A stretch of 64,000 nt of DNA from an uncultured bacterium (lineage in GTDB: Bacteria; Actinomycetota; Coriobacteriia; Coriobacteriales; Coriobacteriaceae). The position numbers and the translations under genes were made by a program. Each line of letters opens with the position of its first letter. Position 1 is the first letter of the stretch. Below are positions 1 to 8,741 of the stretch, in pieces. The stretch lies in assembly GCA_905214525.1 (NCBI GenBank), contig CAJMMN010000003.1:62001-126000 (forward strand). Reading direction: 5' to 3'. The notes under the pieces were generated by a model. It saw only the letters and a program-made list of their open reading frames with translations, ran no database searches and had not been told where the DNA came from.

Positions 1-1
1 A

Positions 2-919
2 ATATGGCTCATGACTCGTCGACGCGATTGTTTGGTGGCGGCCGCGGGCTTCCTTCTCTATATCTTCGATATGTCGGTGATCTTCTTTGATGAGTACAAC
101 CGGCTCAAATATGACTATGTGGTGACGTTTAATGAGCCGCTTCAACATCCGTTACTGCGCTGCGCGCTGGGCGTGGCGATTCTTGCGTGCGTATGGCTTT
201 GGGTAACGTTTCGCTTACACGATGAGGTGACCGTTAAGCACGTTGCCGCATATGTCGTACCGATCGCCGTGCTTCAGCTTGCTCTGGTGCCTCGTACTGG
301 CTTTGCGGGCCAGGTTCAGCAATATCTTTTTTGGCTTGCGCGCGATTTGGGAATGGCATTCTGCTTGGTATATGCTTACGCTCGCTATCGCAAGACGGAG
401 AATAGGGCTGAGCGGCTCGATCTTGAGCGCACTCGGACGTTCTTTCGCATAGCCTGCGTGCTTACCGTGATGGTGGTTATCGAGGATACCTATATGATCC
501 TATTCTGCACGCCTGACGTTGACAACGTGATGGTGAGCGCCTTTTTATGGTATCTGGGCGAGCGGAATATCTCAGAGAATTTATTGTTTGTGGCTGCAGC
601 CGTTCAGCTATTTAAACAGTTCAGCCATATCTTACGTGTGTTCTCGCGTCACCCTCGTGCCGATGAAGAGGTAGCGACAGAGCACCGTGATGCACGGGAG
701 GACCTTGTCTCGCGTGTTGTGATTTTCTCGGACGAGCATGGGCTTTCAAAGCGTGAACAGGAAGTGCTTACACTCGTATTGCGTGGACTCGATGTCCAAA
801 ATATTGCTAATGAACTTGTGATTAGTCCGGGTACCGTCAAGGCTCACCTGCATCGCATCTATGTAAAGAGCGGAGTCAAGGCGCGTGACGATTTGGTTGA
901 GACATTCTGGCGCTCGTAA
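2..919 (+). CDS. Membrane-anchored LuxR-family transcriptional regulator (5' end cut by window edge)
   Basis: The N-terminal two thirds hold about six hydrophobic helices and the C-terminal ~65 residues form a LuxR/GerE helix-turn-helix (SKREQEVLTLVLRGLDVQNI, then GTVKAHLHRIYVKSGV). This is a DNA-binding regulator with a membrane sensory domain. The first in-frame ATG is at 11, but the frame stays open to the window edge. The paralogue at 8742-9704 has about 28 residues before the equivalent position, so the true start probably lies upstream. It precedes an amidohydrolase and a MATE exporter on the same strand and may regulate them (inference). The ligand is unknown. Confidence 0.85.
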   Translation: MWLMTRRRDCLVAAAGFLLYIFDMSVIFFDEYNRLKYDYVVTFNEPLQHPLLRCALGVAILACVWLWVTFRLHDEVTVKHVAAYVVPIAVLQLALVPRTGFAGQVQQYLFWLARDLGMAFCLVYAYARYRKTENRAERLDLERTRTFFRIACVLTVMVVIEDTYMILFCTPDVDNVMVSAFLWYLGERNISENLLFVAAAVQLFKQFSHILRVFSRHPRADEEVATEHRDAREDLVSRVVIFSDEHGLSKREQEVLTLVLRGLDVQNIANELVISPGTVKAHLHRIYVKSGVKARDDLVETFWRS

Positions 920-1226
920 GGCTGGGGTGGATCGGCTGACGGCATATCGCAGACCACTCGGCGTAAAGAAGCGACAATAAACTTAGACAATAAAATACCT
1001 GGTCAGACGTGTAAACCTGCTTAACCCGTCCGTTCGCCCGCTTCCATCTTGGCAGCTTGTGCAGGAGGTGCGTCAATGGGTGTTGACACGGGGAGTAGGG
1101 CGCTGGACGGACGCCCGACCGCTCGTAGGCACGTGTCATGCAGGGAGCAACAAATGCTCCCTCACCGATTGGGCGCGCCGTATCGTGGCGTTCATCCATT
1201 GTCCTGTAACGTCTGAGGAGGCTCAT
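920..1226 (+). other. Intergenic leader upstream of the amidohydrolase
   Basis: This is 307 bases with no convincing gene. It holds a short perfect hairpin at 1143-1161 (GGGAGCA/TGCTCCC arms) with no T-run, and a TTGACA hexamer at 1082 with no good partner -10. The open frame running through it on the plus strand is only an upstream extension of the amidohydrolase frame. Confidence 0.5.
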
Positions 1227-2855
1227 ATGGACAAAGCGGATTTAGTCATCAAAAGCAATGCTGTGTTCACTGGTGACGGGCTGGCACCGTTCAAGGGCGG
1301 CGTTGCCGTCGCAGGTGACAGAATTGTTGCGTGCGGCGAAGATAAGTACCTCGACGCTTTTATCGGCCCCGATACTGAGGTGCGCGACTATGGCGATAGG
1401 CTCGTCATGCCTGGCATCATCGACTCACATACGCATTTTGCCCAGGGCGCCTTTATGACTGATCCCGATTTTGCCGTCAATCTCATCGATTGCACAAGCT
1501 TCGAGCAGTGTATGGAGCGTGTTCAGGCATTTGCCGAAAGCCACCCGAGCAACGAGTGGATTGTGGGCTGCCAAATCATTCAGTTCCAGTGGGATGTGCC
1601 CGAGATGCCCACGGCCGCGATGATTGACAAATACATCTCGGACCGTCCGTTATTTTTGCAGCAGGTCGACATGCATACGTTTAGTGCCAATACCTGCGCT
1701 ATCGAGAAAGTCGGCATTACTGCTGAAACGCCAGACCCATCAGGCGGCAAGATTCTTAGGGATGAAGCTGGCAACCCCACTGGGGTCTTCTCGAACAACG
1801 CGGGATCCCTTTTCTTGGATGAGGTATACAATCCTGCCCCCGAGGTGGCTAGTGCTTCCTTTGCCAAGACCGCGCATCGTGCCAACGCTCTCGGTATTAC
1901 GACAGTCGGCATGGTAAACCCCACTTTTGTGAGCATGGATAACCCCTATAAATTCCTCGCGGAGCTTAACCGCAAGGGCGAACTTCCGTTGCGCGTGTTC
2001 ATGTACACAGACCTTTTTGAGAACGAGGCCATGACGCTCGAGGAGATTCGGGCGAAATACGACTTCCCGGGCACGCAAGTCGAGTGGCATGGCTTTAAGC
2101 AGTTCATTGACGGTGTGTGTTCCGATCATACTGCTTGGATGCTCGAGCCCTATGCTAATGCTCCCGAGACCTGTGGCGAGCCGGCTGAGGAACCTGAGCG
2201 TGTGCGCAAAGCCATCCTTAAAGCGCTTGAGTGGGGTGTCGACACGCGCATCCATGCCATAGGCGATCGTTCCGTACGCTTTATCCTGGACTGCTTCGAG
2301 GAGGGCGAGAAGCGTTACGGTCTTATGGGCTGTCGTCACTCCATGGAGCACAACGAGACTGTTCAACCTGAGGATTTGCCGCGCTATGCGGAGCTCGGCG
2401 TCTGTCCGGCCATGCAGCCGTGGCATATGCTGCTTGATATGGCAGACTTGGCAAAGGACGACGCCGTTGGTCCCGAGCGCGCGGCGCTCTCGTGGCCAAT
2501 TCATAGCCTGCTCGCGAGCGGTGCCTGCGTGCATCTGGGGTCCGACTTCCCGGTCGTGGGGCTTGAGCCTATGGAGGAAGTCTATGGAGCGGTCTTCCGC
2601 ATGCTCGAGGATGGATCTAATCCTGAGGGTTGGTTCCCCGAGGAGCGAATCACTATGGCCGAGGCCCTGCGCGCATACACCTACGGCGCTGCCTACGCTA
2701 TGCATGCTGAGGACCGCATCGGCACACTCGCCTGCGGCAAGCAAGCCGACATCTGCGTACTCGACCGCAATCTCTTTACCTGCGAGCCGGCAGAGGTGCT
2801 CGAGGCTACCGCGGCCCTTACGATGATTGCCGGCAAGGTGGTCTTTGAGGCCTAG
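1227..2855 (+). CDS. Amidohydrolase family protein, YtcJ-like (amidohydrolase 3)
   Basis: Cytoplasmic metal-dependent hydrolase of 542 residues, the usual length for the YtcJ-like branch. The metal motif DSHTHFAQGA is near residue 70, a conserved HAIGDRSV stretch is in the middle, and the typical C-terminal small-domain ending IGTLACGKQADICVLD is present. The ATG at 1227 follows GAGGAGG closely, so it is preferred over upstream in-frame codons. The substrate is not evident; the family cleaves amide or formyl bonds on small molecules. It lies between a LuxR regulator and a MATE exporter and has a secreted paralogue at 9843-11645. No signal peptide is present. Confidence 0.88.
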   Translation: MDKADLVIKSNAVFTGDGLAPFKGGVAVAGDRIVACGEDKYLDAFIGPDTEVRDYGDRLVMPGIIDSHTHFAQGAFMTDPDFAVNLIDCTSFEQCMERVQAFAESHPSNEWIVGCQIIQFQWDVPEMPTAAMIDKYISDRPLFLQQVDMHTFSANTCAIEKVGITAETPDPSGGKILRDEAGNPTGVFSNNAGSLFLDEVYNPAPEVASASFAKTAHRANALGITTVGMVNPTFVSMDNPYKFLAELNRKGELPLRVFMYTDLFENEAMTLEEIRAKYDFPGTQVEWHGFKQFIDGVCSDHTAWMLEPYANAPETCGEPAEEPERVRKAILKALEWGVDTRIHAIGDRSVRFILDCFEEGEKRYGLMGCRHSMEHNETVQPEDLPRYAELGVCPAMQPWHMLLDMADLAKDDAVGPERAALSWPIHSLLASGACVHLGSDFPVVGLEPMEEVYGAVFRMLEDGSNPEGWFPEERITMAEALRAYTYGAAYAMHAEDRIGTLACGKQADICVLDRNLFTCEPAEVLEATAALTMIAGKVVFEA

Positions 2856-2942
2856 CGCCATCGTTTGGTTGGGCGGCTTGGCGCCAGCTGTCAGCCGCCT
2901 GACATCCATTCAGCACTACTCTCTCATGGAAAGGGGAGAACA

Positions 2943-4319
2943 ATGGCAGAAGAAACAACCGCCGCTGTTGAGGAGGAGCGTGAGCTTGCCTCGCAGCCGA
3001 TTCCCGGCCTGGTGCGCAAGTACACCATCATCACCGGCCAGGGTATGCTCGCCCAGATTATCATGGTGGTCCTTGAGGGCCTCGTGATGGGTTGGGGCCT
3101 GGGTGCACACGGCCTGGCCTGTGTTTCGATCATCATGTCGGTCGAGTACATTAACCTGGCCTTTGGCAACCTGTTTGGCACCGGCGTGCCCGCCGTGGTG
3201 GGCAACCTTTTGGGTGCCGGCGACATTAAGGGCGCCAGCAAGGCGTTTAGCCAGGGTTTTTGGCTTACCACGATTGTGAGTGTGCTGCTTGCTGTGGTGA
3301 TGGCTGTGTTTACCGAGCCCATCTGCGCATTCTTCGGCGCCACGCCCGACATCATGGCCGATACCGTTGCCGGCGTGCGCACCTTCTCCGTGCTGCTGCC
3401 GCTCACGGTCATTGGTCAGATGGTCACCGCCGTCATGCGTGTGGACGAGAAGGTTCAGATCCAGGCCAACCTCATGACCGTGTCTGCCATCGTCGCTATC
3501 TGCTGGCTTGCGCTTTCCACGTTTGTGCTCAAGCTTGGCGTTATGGGAGCTGGCGTGTACTACGGTCTTTCCATCGGTATCTGGGCCATCGGCATCTTCT
3601 GGTTCATCGGCGGTAAGAAGTCGCAGCTCCAGATTAGCGCCGCCGATCTCAAACTCGACATGGGCATCTGCGGTCAGATCATCAAGATCGGTTTCCCGTT
3701 CTTTTTGGTGCAGGCTGCCACGTTCATCTTCAACACCGTTGCCAACTCGCTGCTTGGCCAGCTCGGCGGCGATATGGGCTCGCTCTACATCGCGGCTTTT
3801 GGCGTGATCAACGGCTACATCCTCTATATTACCATGATGGTCGCCCAGTGCTTCTCGTACGGCCTGCAGCCCATTGCCGCCTTCAATGCCGGTGCCAAGG
3901 CATGGGCGCGTCTTAAGGAAACGCTCTCCTGCACGCTTAAGTACCAGGTCGTGACGCTTGCTGCGGTGTCTGCTGTGCTATGGGTGGCCGCAACGCCGGT
4001 CTGCGCCTTTTTTGCTGGTAGCGACCCGGCGCTCGTCGAGGTTGCCGCCAACGCCACGCGCATCGTTATCCTGGCCGTGGCCCTGGGCTATCTTGCCATG
4101 ACCATGTCGATGTACTTCCAGGCGGTTGAGAAGGTGGGTATCGCCACGTTCACCGGTCTGCTCCGCTGCGTGATCTGCTCCGTGCCGCTTATGTACCTGC
4201 TTGGCAACATGATGGGCGTTCAGGGTGTCTGGTTTGCCTTGGTGGCGGCTGACGCCATCACTGGTCTTATCTCCATCGCCCTCGCCGTCCGCGAATCCAA
4301 GCGACTTGCCACGCTCTAG
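2943..4319 (+). CDS. MATE family efflux transporter
   Basis: Integral membrane antiporter of 458 residues with about twelve hydrophobic helices in two homologous halves. The first half contains GTGVPAVVGNLLGAGD, a typical MATE helix-2 region. MATE proteins export cationic or organic compounds using Na+ or H+ gradients. The ATG at 2943 follows AAAGGGGAGA. It starts 87 bases after the amidohydrolase on the same strand and probably shares its transcript, which suggests export of that enzyme's substrate or product (inference). A strong hairpin follows at 4369. Confidence 0.9.
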   Translation: MAEETTAAVEEERELASQPIPGLVRKYTIITGQGMLAQIIMVVLEGLVMGWGLGAHGLACVSIIMSVEYINLAFGNLFGTGVPAVVGNLLGAGDIKGASKAFSQGFWLTTIVSVLLAVVMAVFTEPICAFFGATPDIMADTVAGVRTFSVLLPLTVIGQMVTAVMRVDEKVQIQANLMTVSAIVAICWLALSTFVLKLGVMGAGVYYGLSIGIWAIGIFWFIGGKKSQLQISAADLKLDMGICGQIIKIGFPFFLVQAATFIFNTVANSLLGQLGGDMGSLYIAAFGVINGYILYITMMVAQCFSYGLQPIAAFNAGAKAWARLKETLSCTLKYQVVTLAAVSAVLWVAATPVCAFFAGSDPALVEVAANATRIVILAVALGYLAMTMSMYFQAVEKVGIATFTGLLRCVICSVPLMYLLGNMMGVQGVWFALVAADAITGLISIALAVRESKRLATL

Positions 4320-4368
4320 ACTTGGACACGGCCGGCGCGCGATAGTCGAATAAGTCAACTCGCCTGCA

Positions 4369-4405
4369 AGCCACCACAATGGGGACAGTTCCCATTGTGG
4401 TGGCT
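4369..4405 (+). terminator. Hairpin terminator after the MATE gene
   Basis: A 16-bp stem (AGCCACCACAATGGG with its complement) around a short loop, followed by a weak T-rich stretch ATTGTTATTT. It lies 50 bases past the MATE stop in a convergent intergenic region. Confidence 0.7.
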
Positions 4406-4693
4406 ATTGTTATTTAGGGTCCGAGATATCGGTTCTATTAATAATGCTTCTGAACTGGGCTACTATAAGATTGTGGAAAACACTACTACAAGATTATGGT
4501 AATTACCGAGGACTTTTTATTAGATTTCATCCCTTTAGGGTCTCAGGTTTTTCTGCAAACAAAGGCTGCATGTTGATATCCGCTTGGCCGATAACAGTTG
4601 GTCAACATCATCTGTTATCGGCTAAGTCCTTTACAACTGGCTCGTCCGCCGTTTGTAAACCAAAGTGGACCCATGCTGTCCCGAGGGGGTGTG
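4406..4693. other. AT-rich convergent intergenic region with a hairpin
   Basis: No gene is seen. The stretch is clearly more AT-rich than its neighbours. An inverted repeat at 4587-4622 pairs GCCGATAACAG with CTGTTATCGGC around a 14-base loop and may terminate the leftward LuxR gene ending at 4694. Confidence 0.5.
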
Positions 4694-5488
4694 CTACGGC
4701 TGCAGCAGCGCCATGAGGCCCATGCGGTTTTTGACGCCGAGTTTGCGGTAGATGGCGTTGATGTGCTTTTTGACGGTCGACTCGGAGATATAGAGCTCAG
4801 CAGCTATCTCGTGGTTGGTCTTGCCGGTGAGCATGAACTTGAGGACCTCGCCTTCGCGGGGGAGCAGAGCGGCCTTGATGGCAAGCACGCTGGCGGGGCT
4901 TTCATCTGCGCCCTCGGCATACCCGTGTGGGAGTAGCTGATGCAGGCGCACGCTCAGGTGCCGGGCAATCTGGCGGAGGATCTCGAGCTCCGAATCGGTA
5001 AAGTCGCCGTCTTGCTCGGCGCGGAACAGCGTAATCGAGCCGAGCGGCGTGGCCTTGTGCGCCAGTGTGGCCGTGCAGCCATAATAAATTCCCAGGGGCT
5101 GCATCCATTCCAGGTAGATGGGCGTGCCATTGCGGCGCTCGACATCCACCAGGTCCAGATCGCGATATACATCGACCGCCCGCGTGTCAAAGCTCCAAAT
5201 GGTGTAGTCATACGCGGCGTAGCGTTCGTAATAATCATCAAGCGCCTGTGCGGACATTCCGTATGCGACGGGGCGAACAAATCGCGTTTGTCCGTGAGCC
5301 CCCGTCTGGGCGATATCGAACATCGAGACACGGTGCGCAATCACGTCTGCGATGCGTTTGAGTAGGCCTTCCTGCAGTGCGCTGAGCGACCCCTGCTCAT
5401 GTGTCCACAGCGCGCATTCGTTGAGAGCGGTCCAATCTTGAGCAAAGAGCTCAACGTTCTGGTTATCTGCGTTGCTCGCATGTGTCAT
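4694..5488 (-). CDS. LuxR-family regulator with an N-terminal GAF-like sensory domain
   Basis: Soluble regulator of 264 residues. Residues 1-190 have the pattern of autoinducer-binding or GAF-type domains, with no membrane segment. The C-terminal LuxR HTH reads LLPREGEVLKFMLTGKTNHE and then STVKKHINAIYRKLGVKNR. The ATG at 5488 follows AAAGGA, which is better than an upstream in-frame ATG at 5524. It is divergent from the agmatine deiminase gene with about 180 bases between starts, so control of that gene is likely (inference). Confidence 0.88.
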   Translation of the reverse strand: MTHASNADNQNVELFAQDWTALNECALWTHEQGSLSALQEGLLKRIADVIAHRVSMFDIAQTGAHGQTRFVRPVAYGMSAQALDDYYERYAAYDYTIWSFDTRAVDVYRDLDLVDVERRNGTPIYLEWMQPLGIYYGCTATLAHKATPLGSITLFRAEQDGDFTDSELEILRQIARHLSVRLHQLLPHGYAEGADESPASVLAIKAALLPREGEVLKFMLTGKTNHEIAAELYISESTVKKHINAIYRKLGVKNRMGLMALLQP

Positions 5489-5669
5489 GGGGAGTCCTTT
5501 CGTGCCATCTAGCCAGTATGGCATGCGTGCCGGTCCACTAGAACTTTAGGTCAGTGAACGGTCGACTTTTGGCTGCCGAATGGGTACCCAAGGCCCATTG
5601 AGACGCCGTTGTCGCCGCAGCACAATGGGGGTGTCATCAAACAGGTTCGACCCAAAGTGAGGAGCCAAC

Positions 5670-6791
5670 ATGAAGACCATTTACGAGAGCGAATCAACGC
5701 CCAAAAAAGACGGTTTCTATATGCCCGGCGAGTACGAGGAGCAGGAGCGCACCTGGATTCTCTGGCCGCATCGCTCCGACGTGTGGCGCTGCGGTGCCAA
5801 GCCCGCTCAGAAGGTCTTTACCGAGATCATTAAAACGGTCGCACGCTTCCAGCCCATTACGGTGGGCGTCAACGCTGAGGATTTCCCCGCGGTGTGCGAG
5901 ATCTTTGACGGCGTGGAGAACGTGCGCGTAATCCACATGGAGTACAACGACTCCTGGATTCGCGACCCCGGTCCGGCGTTCCTCGTTAATGACAAGGGCG
6001 ATGTGGCGCTATCGCATTTCCACTTCAACGCGTATGGCGGCTTCATTGACGGTCTGTACTTCCCCTGGGACAAGGATGCGAGCATCGGCCTACAGGTGGC
6101 ACAGCTCGAGCAGGTCAACCGTTATCGTCCGGAGGACTACATCCTCGAGGGGGGCTCGTTTAACTGCGACGGCCAGGGCACCGTGGTGACCACTGAGATG
6201 TGCCTGCTCAACGAGGACCGCAATCCGCAGTACACCAAGGAGCAGATCGAGGCAAAACTCAGCGAGTACCTGGGCATCGAGAAGGTTATTTGGATCAAGG
6301 ACGGCATCGACCCGTTTGAGACGAACGGTCATGTGGACGACGTTGCGTGCTTTAGCGCGCCTGGCGAGGTTTGCTGCATGTGGACCGACGATCCCAACCA
6401 CAAGTTCTACAAGGAGTGCCAGGAGGCCTACAAGACTCTTTCCGAGGCAACCGACGCCAAGGGCCGCAAGCTCAAAGTGCACAAGGTAATTATGCCGGCG
6501 ACCTCGGTATACATGACCGAGGAGGAGGCTTCTACAATCGATCCCGTCGAGGGCGTGCTGCCGCGTACGCCCGAGGACGCCTTTGAGCCCAGTTACCTCA
6601 ACTTCCTGCCCATTAACGGCGCGGTGCTCGTGCCGCAGTTCGGCGACCCCAACGATGCACAGGCGCTCAAGGACATCCAGGCCGCCTACCCAGACCGCGA
6701 AGTTATCGGCATTATGACCCGCGAGGTCATCTACGGCGGCGGCAACATTCACTGTATCACCCAGCAGCAGCCCAAGGCGCGCTGTAAATAG
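5670..6791 (+). CDS. aguA: Agmatine deiminase
   Basis: Hydrolyses agmatine to N-carbamoylputrescine and ammonia in the cytoplasm. The 373 residues match the family length. Signature regions are MEYNDSWIRDPGPAFL, ILEGGSFNCDGQG, NGHVDDVACF and the C-terminal GGGNIHCITQQQP, where Cys362 is the expected nucleophile. No carbamoyltransferase, agmatine/putrescine antiporter or carbamate kinase is adjacent, so a complete agmatine fermentation operon is absent here. The start ATG follows GAGGAGCCAAC. A strong terminator follows at 6823. Confidence 0.95.
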   Translation: MKTIYESESTPKKDGFYMPGEYEEQERTWILWPHRSDVWRCGAKPAQKVFTEIIKTVARFQPITVGVNAEDFPAVCEIFDGVENVRVIHMEYNDSWIRDPGPAFLVNDKGDVALSHFHFNAYGGFIDGLYFPWDKDASIGLQVAQLEQVNRYRPEDYILEGGSFNCDGQGTVVTTEMCLLNEDRNPQYTKEQIEAKLSEYLGIEKVIWIKDGIDPFETNGHVDDVACFSAPGEVCCMWTDDPNHKFYKECQEAYKTLSEATDAKGRKLKVHKVIMPATSVYMTEEEASTIDPVEGVLPRTPEDAFEPSYLNFLPINGAVLVPQFGDPNDAQALKDIQAAYPDREVIGIMTREVIYGGGNIHCITQQQPKARCK

Positions 6792-6822
6792 CAGTTCCAT
6801 GGTGAACAGGGCTTGATTGTCC

Positions 6823-6870
6823 GCACACGAAAGTCCGCCGACTTCAACGGTCGGCGGACTTTTCGTGTGG
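6823..6870 (+). terminator. Terminator after aguA
   Basis: A long stem of about 20 bp: CACACGAAAGTCCGCCGA pairs with its complement ending in TTTTCGTGTGG, about 30 bases after the aguA stop. Confidence 0.8.
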
Positions 6871-6951
6871 TAGTTTCACGTGAACGGCGGGCCGTGCGGC
6901 TTGGGTGTGCGGGCTCACAATCTGGGGAAACCAAACGGATTGGGGGCTTGT

Positions 6952-7122
6952 ATGATCGATTCGAAGGGAAGCGTGCGACCCGAGGGCATGTTTAACGGGG
7001 CGCACCTGGCCCCCGAAGCCCAGCGCGCATACGATAAACTGCTCGAGTGCGTGCTCAACGGGCAGAAGGGCTGCGAGGTTTCGGCGCGTGCGGGTATGGA
7101 TGCGATCAAGGCGCTCGTATAG
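6952..7122 (+). pseudogene. Small ORF, possible remnant of the N-terminus of a larger protein
   Basis: Encodes 56 residues from an ATG at 6952 preceded by GGGGG. The stretch LAPEAQRAYDKLLECVLNGQ resembles the repeated N-terminal helices found before transglutaminase-like domains, but this is a weak impression. It stops just before the decayed kinase-like sequence at 7115, so it may be the beginning of the same broken gene or an unrelated fragment. It is probably not a functional protein. Confidence 0.35.
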
Positions 7123-7691
7123 CTTTACGCTTTCGGATGTGACACATAGGACTGCATGCGCTGCTCCCGGCTATATTGCCTCCGAGTGCTTTAGCTCATG
7201 GAGATAGCCGGCATCAGCGATTTCGAGAGCTTGGCGGCGTCCACGAATGCCCCGGTGTTTACACCTCAGACGTACGACTTTGGACTCGCGGTCCATATCT
7301 TCAAGATGCTCAATCGCGGAATTCATCCGTACAGTTCTGGCGAGCTGGACCTAGAATTTTTGACCTAGACGACGATATTCCGGCTCTTCCGCTCAATAGC
7401 TGCGTGTGCAATGGGCGCAGCTCCTTTGTGGGGACGCTGATCGGATATGTTGTCCCTAGTTACGCTCTTGCGATCAATGACTTTGGCAACCTTATGGGCG
7501 AGGCTTTCCGCCGGTCGCTCTTTGGCAAAGCGCATGAGCGCCTTGATGCGCGCACATGGGCGCGCCTGCTCGCCCTGTATCTGTCTGAGACGGTTGAGTG
7601 TCCGCGCGGTCATCTATATCACGCTTCGCAGGATGAATGTCCCTACTGTCGAGGAGAGCGCACCCTGTTAGCTCTCTTGGCTGATTGCTGA
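7115..7691 (+). pseudogene. Decayed protein-kinase-like gene (YegI/TerY-associated type)
   Basis: Pieces of a Ser/Thr-kinase-like fold are spread over reading frames. Around 7160 one frame reads APGYIASECF, like the activation-segment APE motif. From 7199 a second frame reads YDFGLAVHIFKMLNRGIHPY, the helix after it. From about 7370 a third frame runs to a C-terminal zinc-ribbon-like CPRGHLYHASQDECPYC, typical of kinases with a TerY-C/YegI-type tail. An in-frame stop (7366) and at least one frameshift separate the pieces and the catalytic N-lobe is missing, so the gene is dead. Confidence 0.65.
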
Positions 7692-7726
7692 CTGCCTTGG
7701 AGAAAGCCCGTGAGGCGGCACACAGG

Positions 7727-8377
7727 CTAATCCTGCGTGTCGCCTCCGTACATGTAGACGATAAAGCCGTCGCCGGTGTCTTGGCTGTGATCCTCCAGGA
7801 TGCGCTTCATGTTGAGGTGCTCGTAGAACTGCCAATCGGAGTTGCAGTCGCTCATCAGGAAGAACTTGGTGCAGCCTGCCTTGGCGAGCTCGGCGCGCGC
7901 AAGGTCGATGAGCTCGCGGCCGAGTCCCTTGCCCTGCCACTCGGGCACGATGATGATCAGGTTGAGCTGGCCCTGGGCATACTCGTTGCCCGTGGCGGCA
8001 AAGCGGTCGGCCGTGGCCTTTTCACGACTGTCGCCAAAGAGCGAGCCCTCGAGCTTGGCATCGGCGGTCTTTGCCATCTCGGTTGCCTGGGCGAGCATCT
8101 CGTCGTAGCAGGGCTCCCACGTGGGATTGGTGCGCGGCTTGCCGTCCTCGAAGATGCCGATACAGCAGGCGGCGATAGTGCGGCCCTCGGCCTCGGCGAC
8201 GAGTGCGATGGGGGAGCGCTGCAGCTGCATAGCGATGTTAAAGCGCGCGCAGAAATCGGCGGCTTCGACGTCACCGCGGTTGCGTAGTGTGTTGCACCAC
8301 AGCTGGTTGTAAATGGCGGCGATGCCGGTCAGGTCATCGAGCGTGGCGGCGCGCAGGGCTACGTTGTCAAGGCTCAT
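7727..8377 (-). CDS. GNAT family N-acetyltransferase
   Basis: Cytoplasmic acetyl-CoA-dependent acyltransferase of 216 residues. The acetyl-CoA loop is VPEWQGKGLGRELIDLARAE, after a beta strand LNLIIIV. Just downstream TKFFLMSDCNSDWQFYEHLN gives the usual beta5-alpha4 region. The ATG at 8377 follows GGAGCC. It is divergent from the LuxR gene at 8742. The acceptor substrate cannot be deduced. Confidence 0.87.
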   Translation of the reverse strand: MSLDNVALRAATLDDLTGIAAIYNQLWCNTLRNRGDVEAADFCARFNIAMQLQRSPIALVAEAEGRTIAACCIGIFEDGKPRTNPTWEPCYDEMLAQATEMAKTADAKLEGSLFGDSREKATADRFAATGNEYAQGQLNLIIIVPEWQGKGLGRELIDLARAELAKAGCTKFFLMSDCNSDWQFYEHLNMKRILEDHSQDTGDGFIVYMYGGDTQD

Positions 8378-8741
8378 GGAGGCTCCTTCCAGGTAGGGTC
8401 AGGCCACCTCTGAGTGTGACATGGGCGCACCGCCGCCGCATCAATCATTCGGCAGACGAGCCCCGTTCCCTCGGGGACGGAGGGCCCTAAGAAGGAATGA
8501 GGGCGGATTTTCGGACACTTGCTCGATGAGAGGGGTAATCTCTCACTTTTAGCGCCGGTATAGGCCAAAAACGGGAGATTATCCACTCTCATTCTGGCTA
8601 GTTCCGCCCATGCGCTGGGGGTGGGGGATATGCGTCTTCCACCCTCCTTTCTTTGGCTGGATTTTGCACTGAAGGCAGCGACCTGCATGTCTTTGGCGTA
8701 AAGTTTATCCGCAGCACATATCAATAAGCGAAAGGCCGGTA
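8378..8741. other. Intergenic region with one copy of a palindromic repeat
   Basis: There is no gene in 364 bases. It carries repeat family D at 8528-8590 and the ribosome binding site GAAAGG for the LuxR gene that starts at 8742. Confidence 0.6.
8528..8590. repeat. Palindromic repeat family D, copy 1
   Basis: An imperfect palindrome with arms GAGAGGGGTAATCTCTCAC and GGGAGATTATCCACTCTC and a GC-rich centre GCGCCGGTATAGGCC. It matches the perfect copy at 55681-55744 in arms and in layout. Confidence 0.7.

Noticed and set aside
1082..1110. TTGACA as a sigma-70 promoter for the amidohydrolase
   Set aside because: No acceptable -10 hexamer at 16-18 bases spacing.
1740..2909. Long open frame on the minus strand opposite the amidohydrolase
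   Set aside because: It is a GC3-driven shadow; the plus-strand gene has all family motifs and a ribosome binding site.
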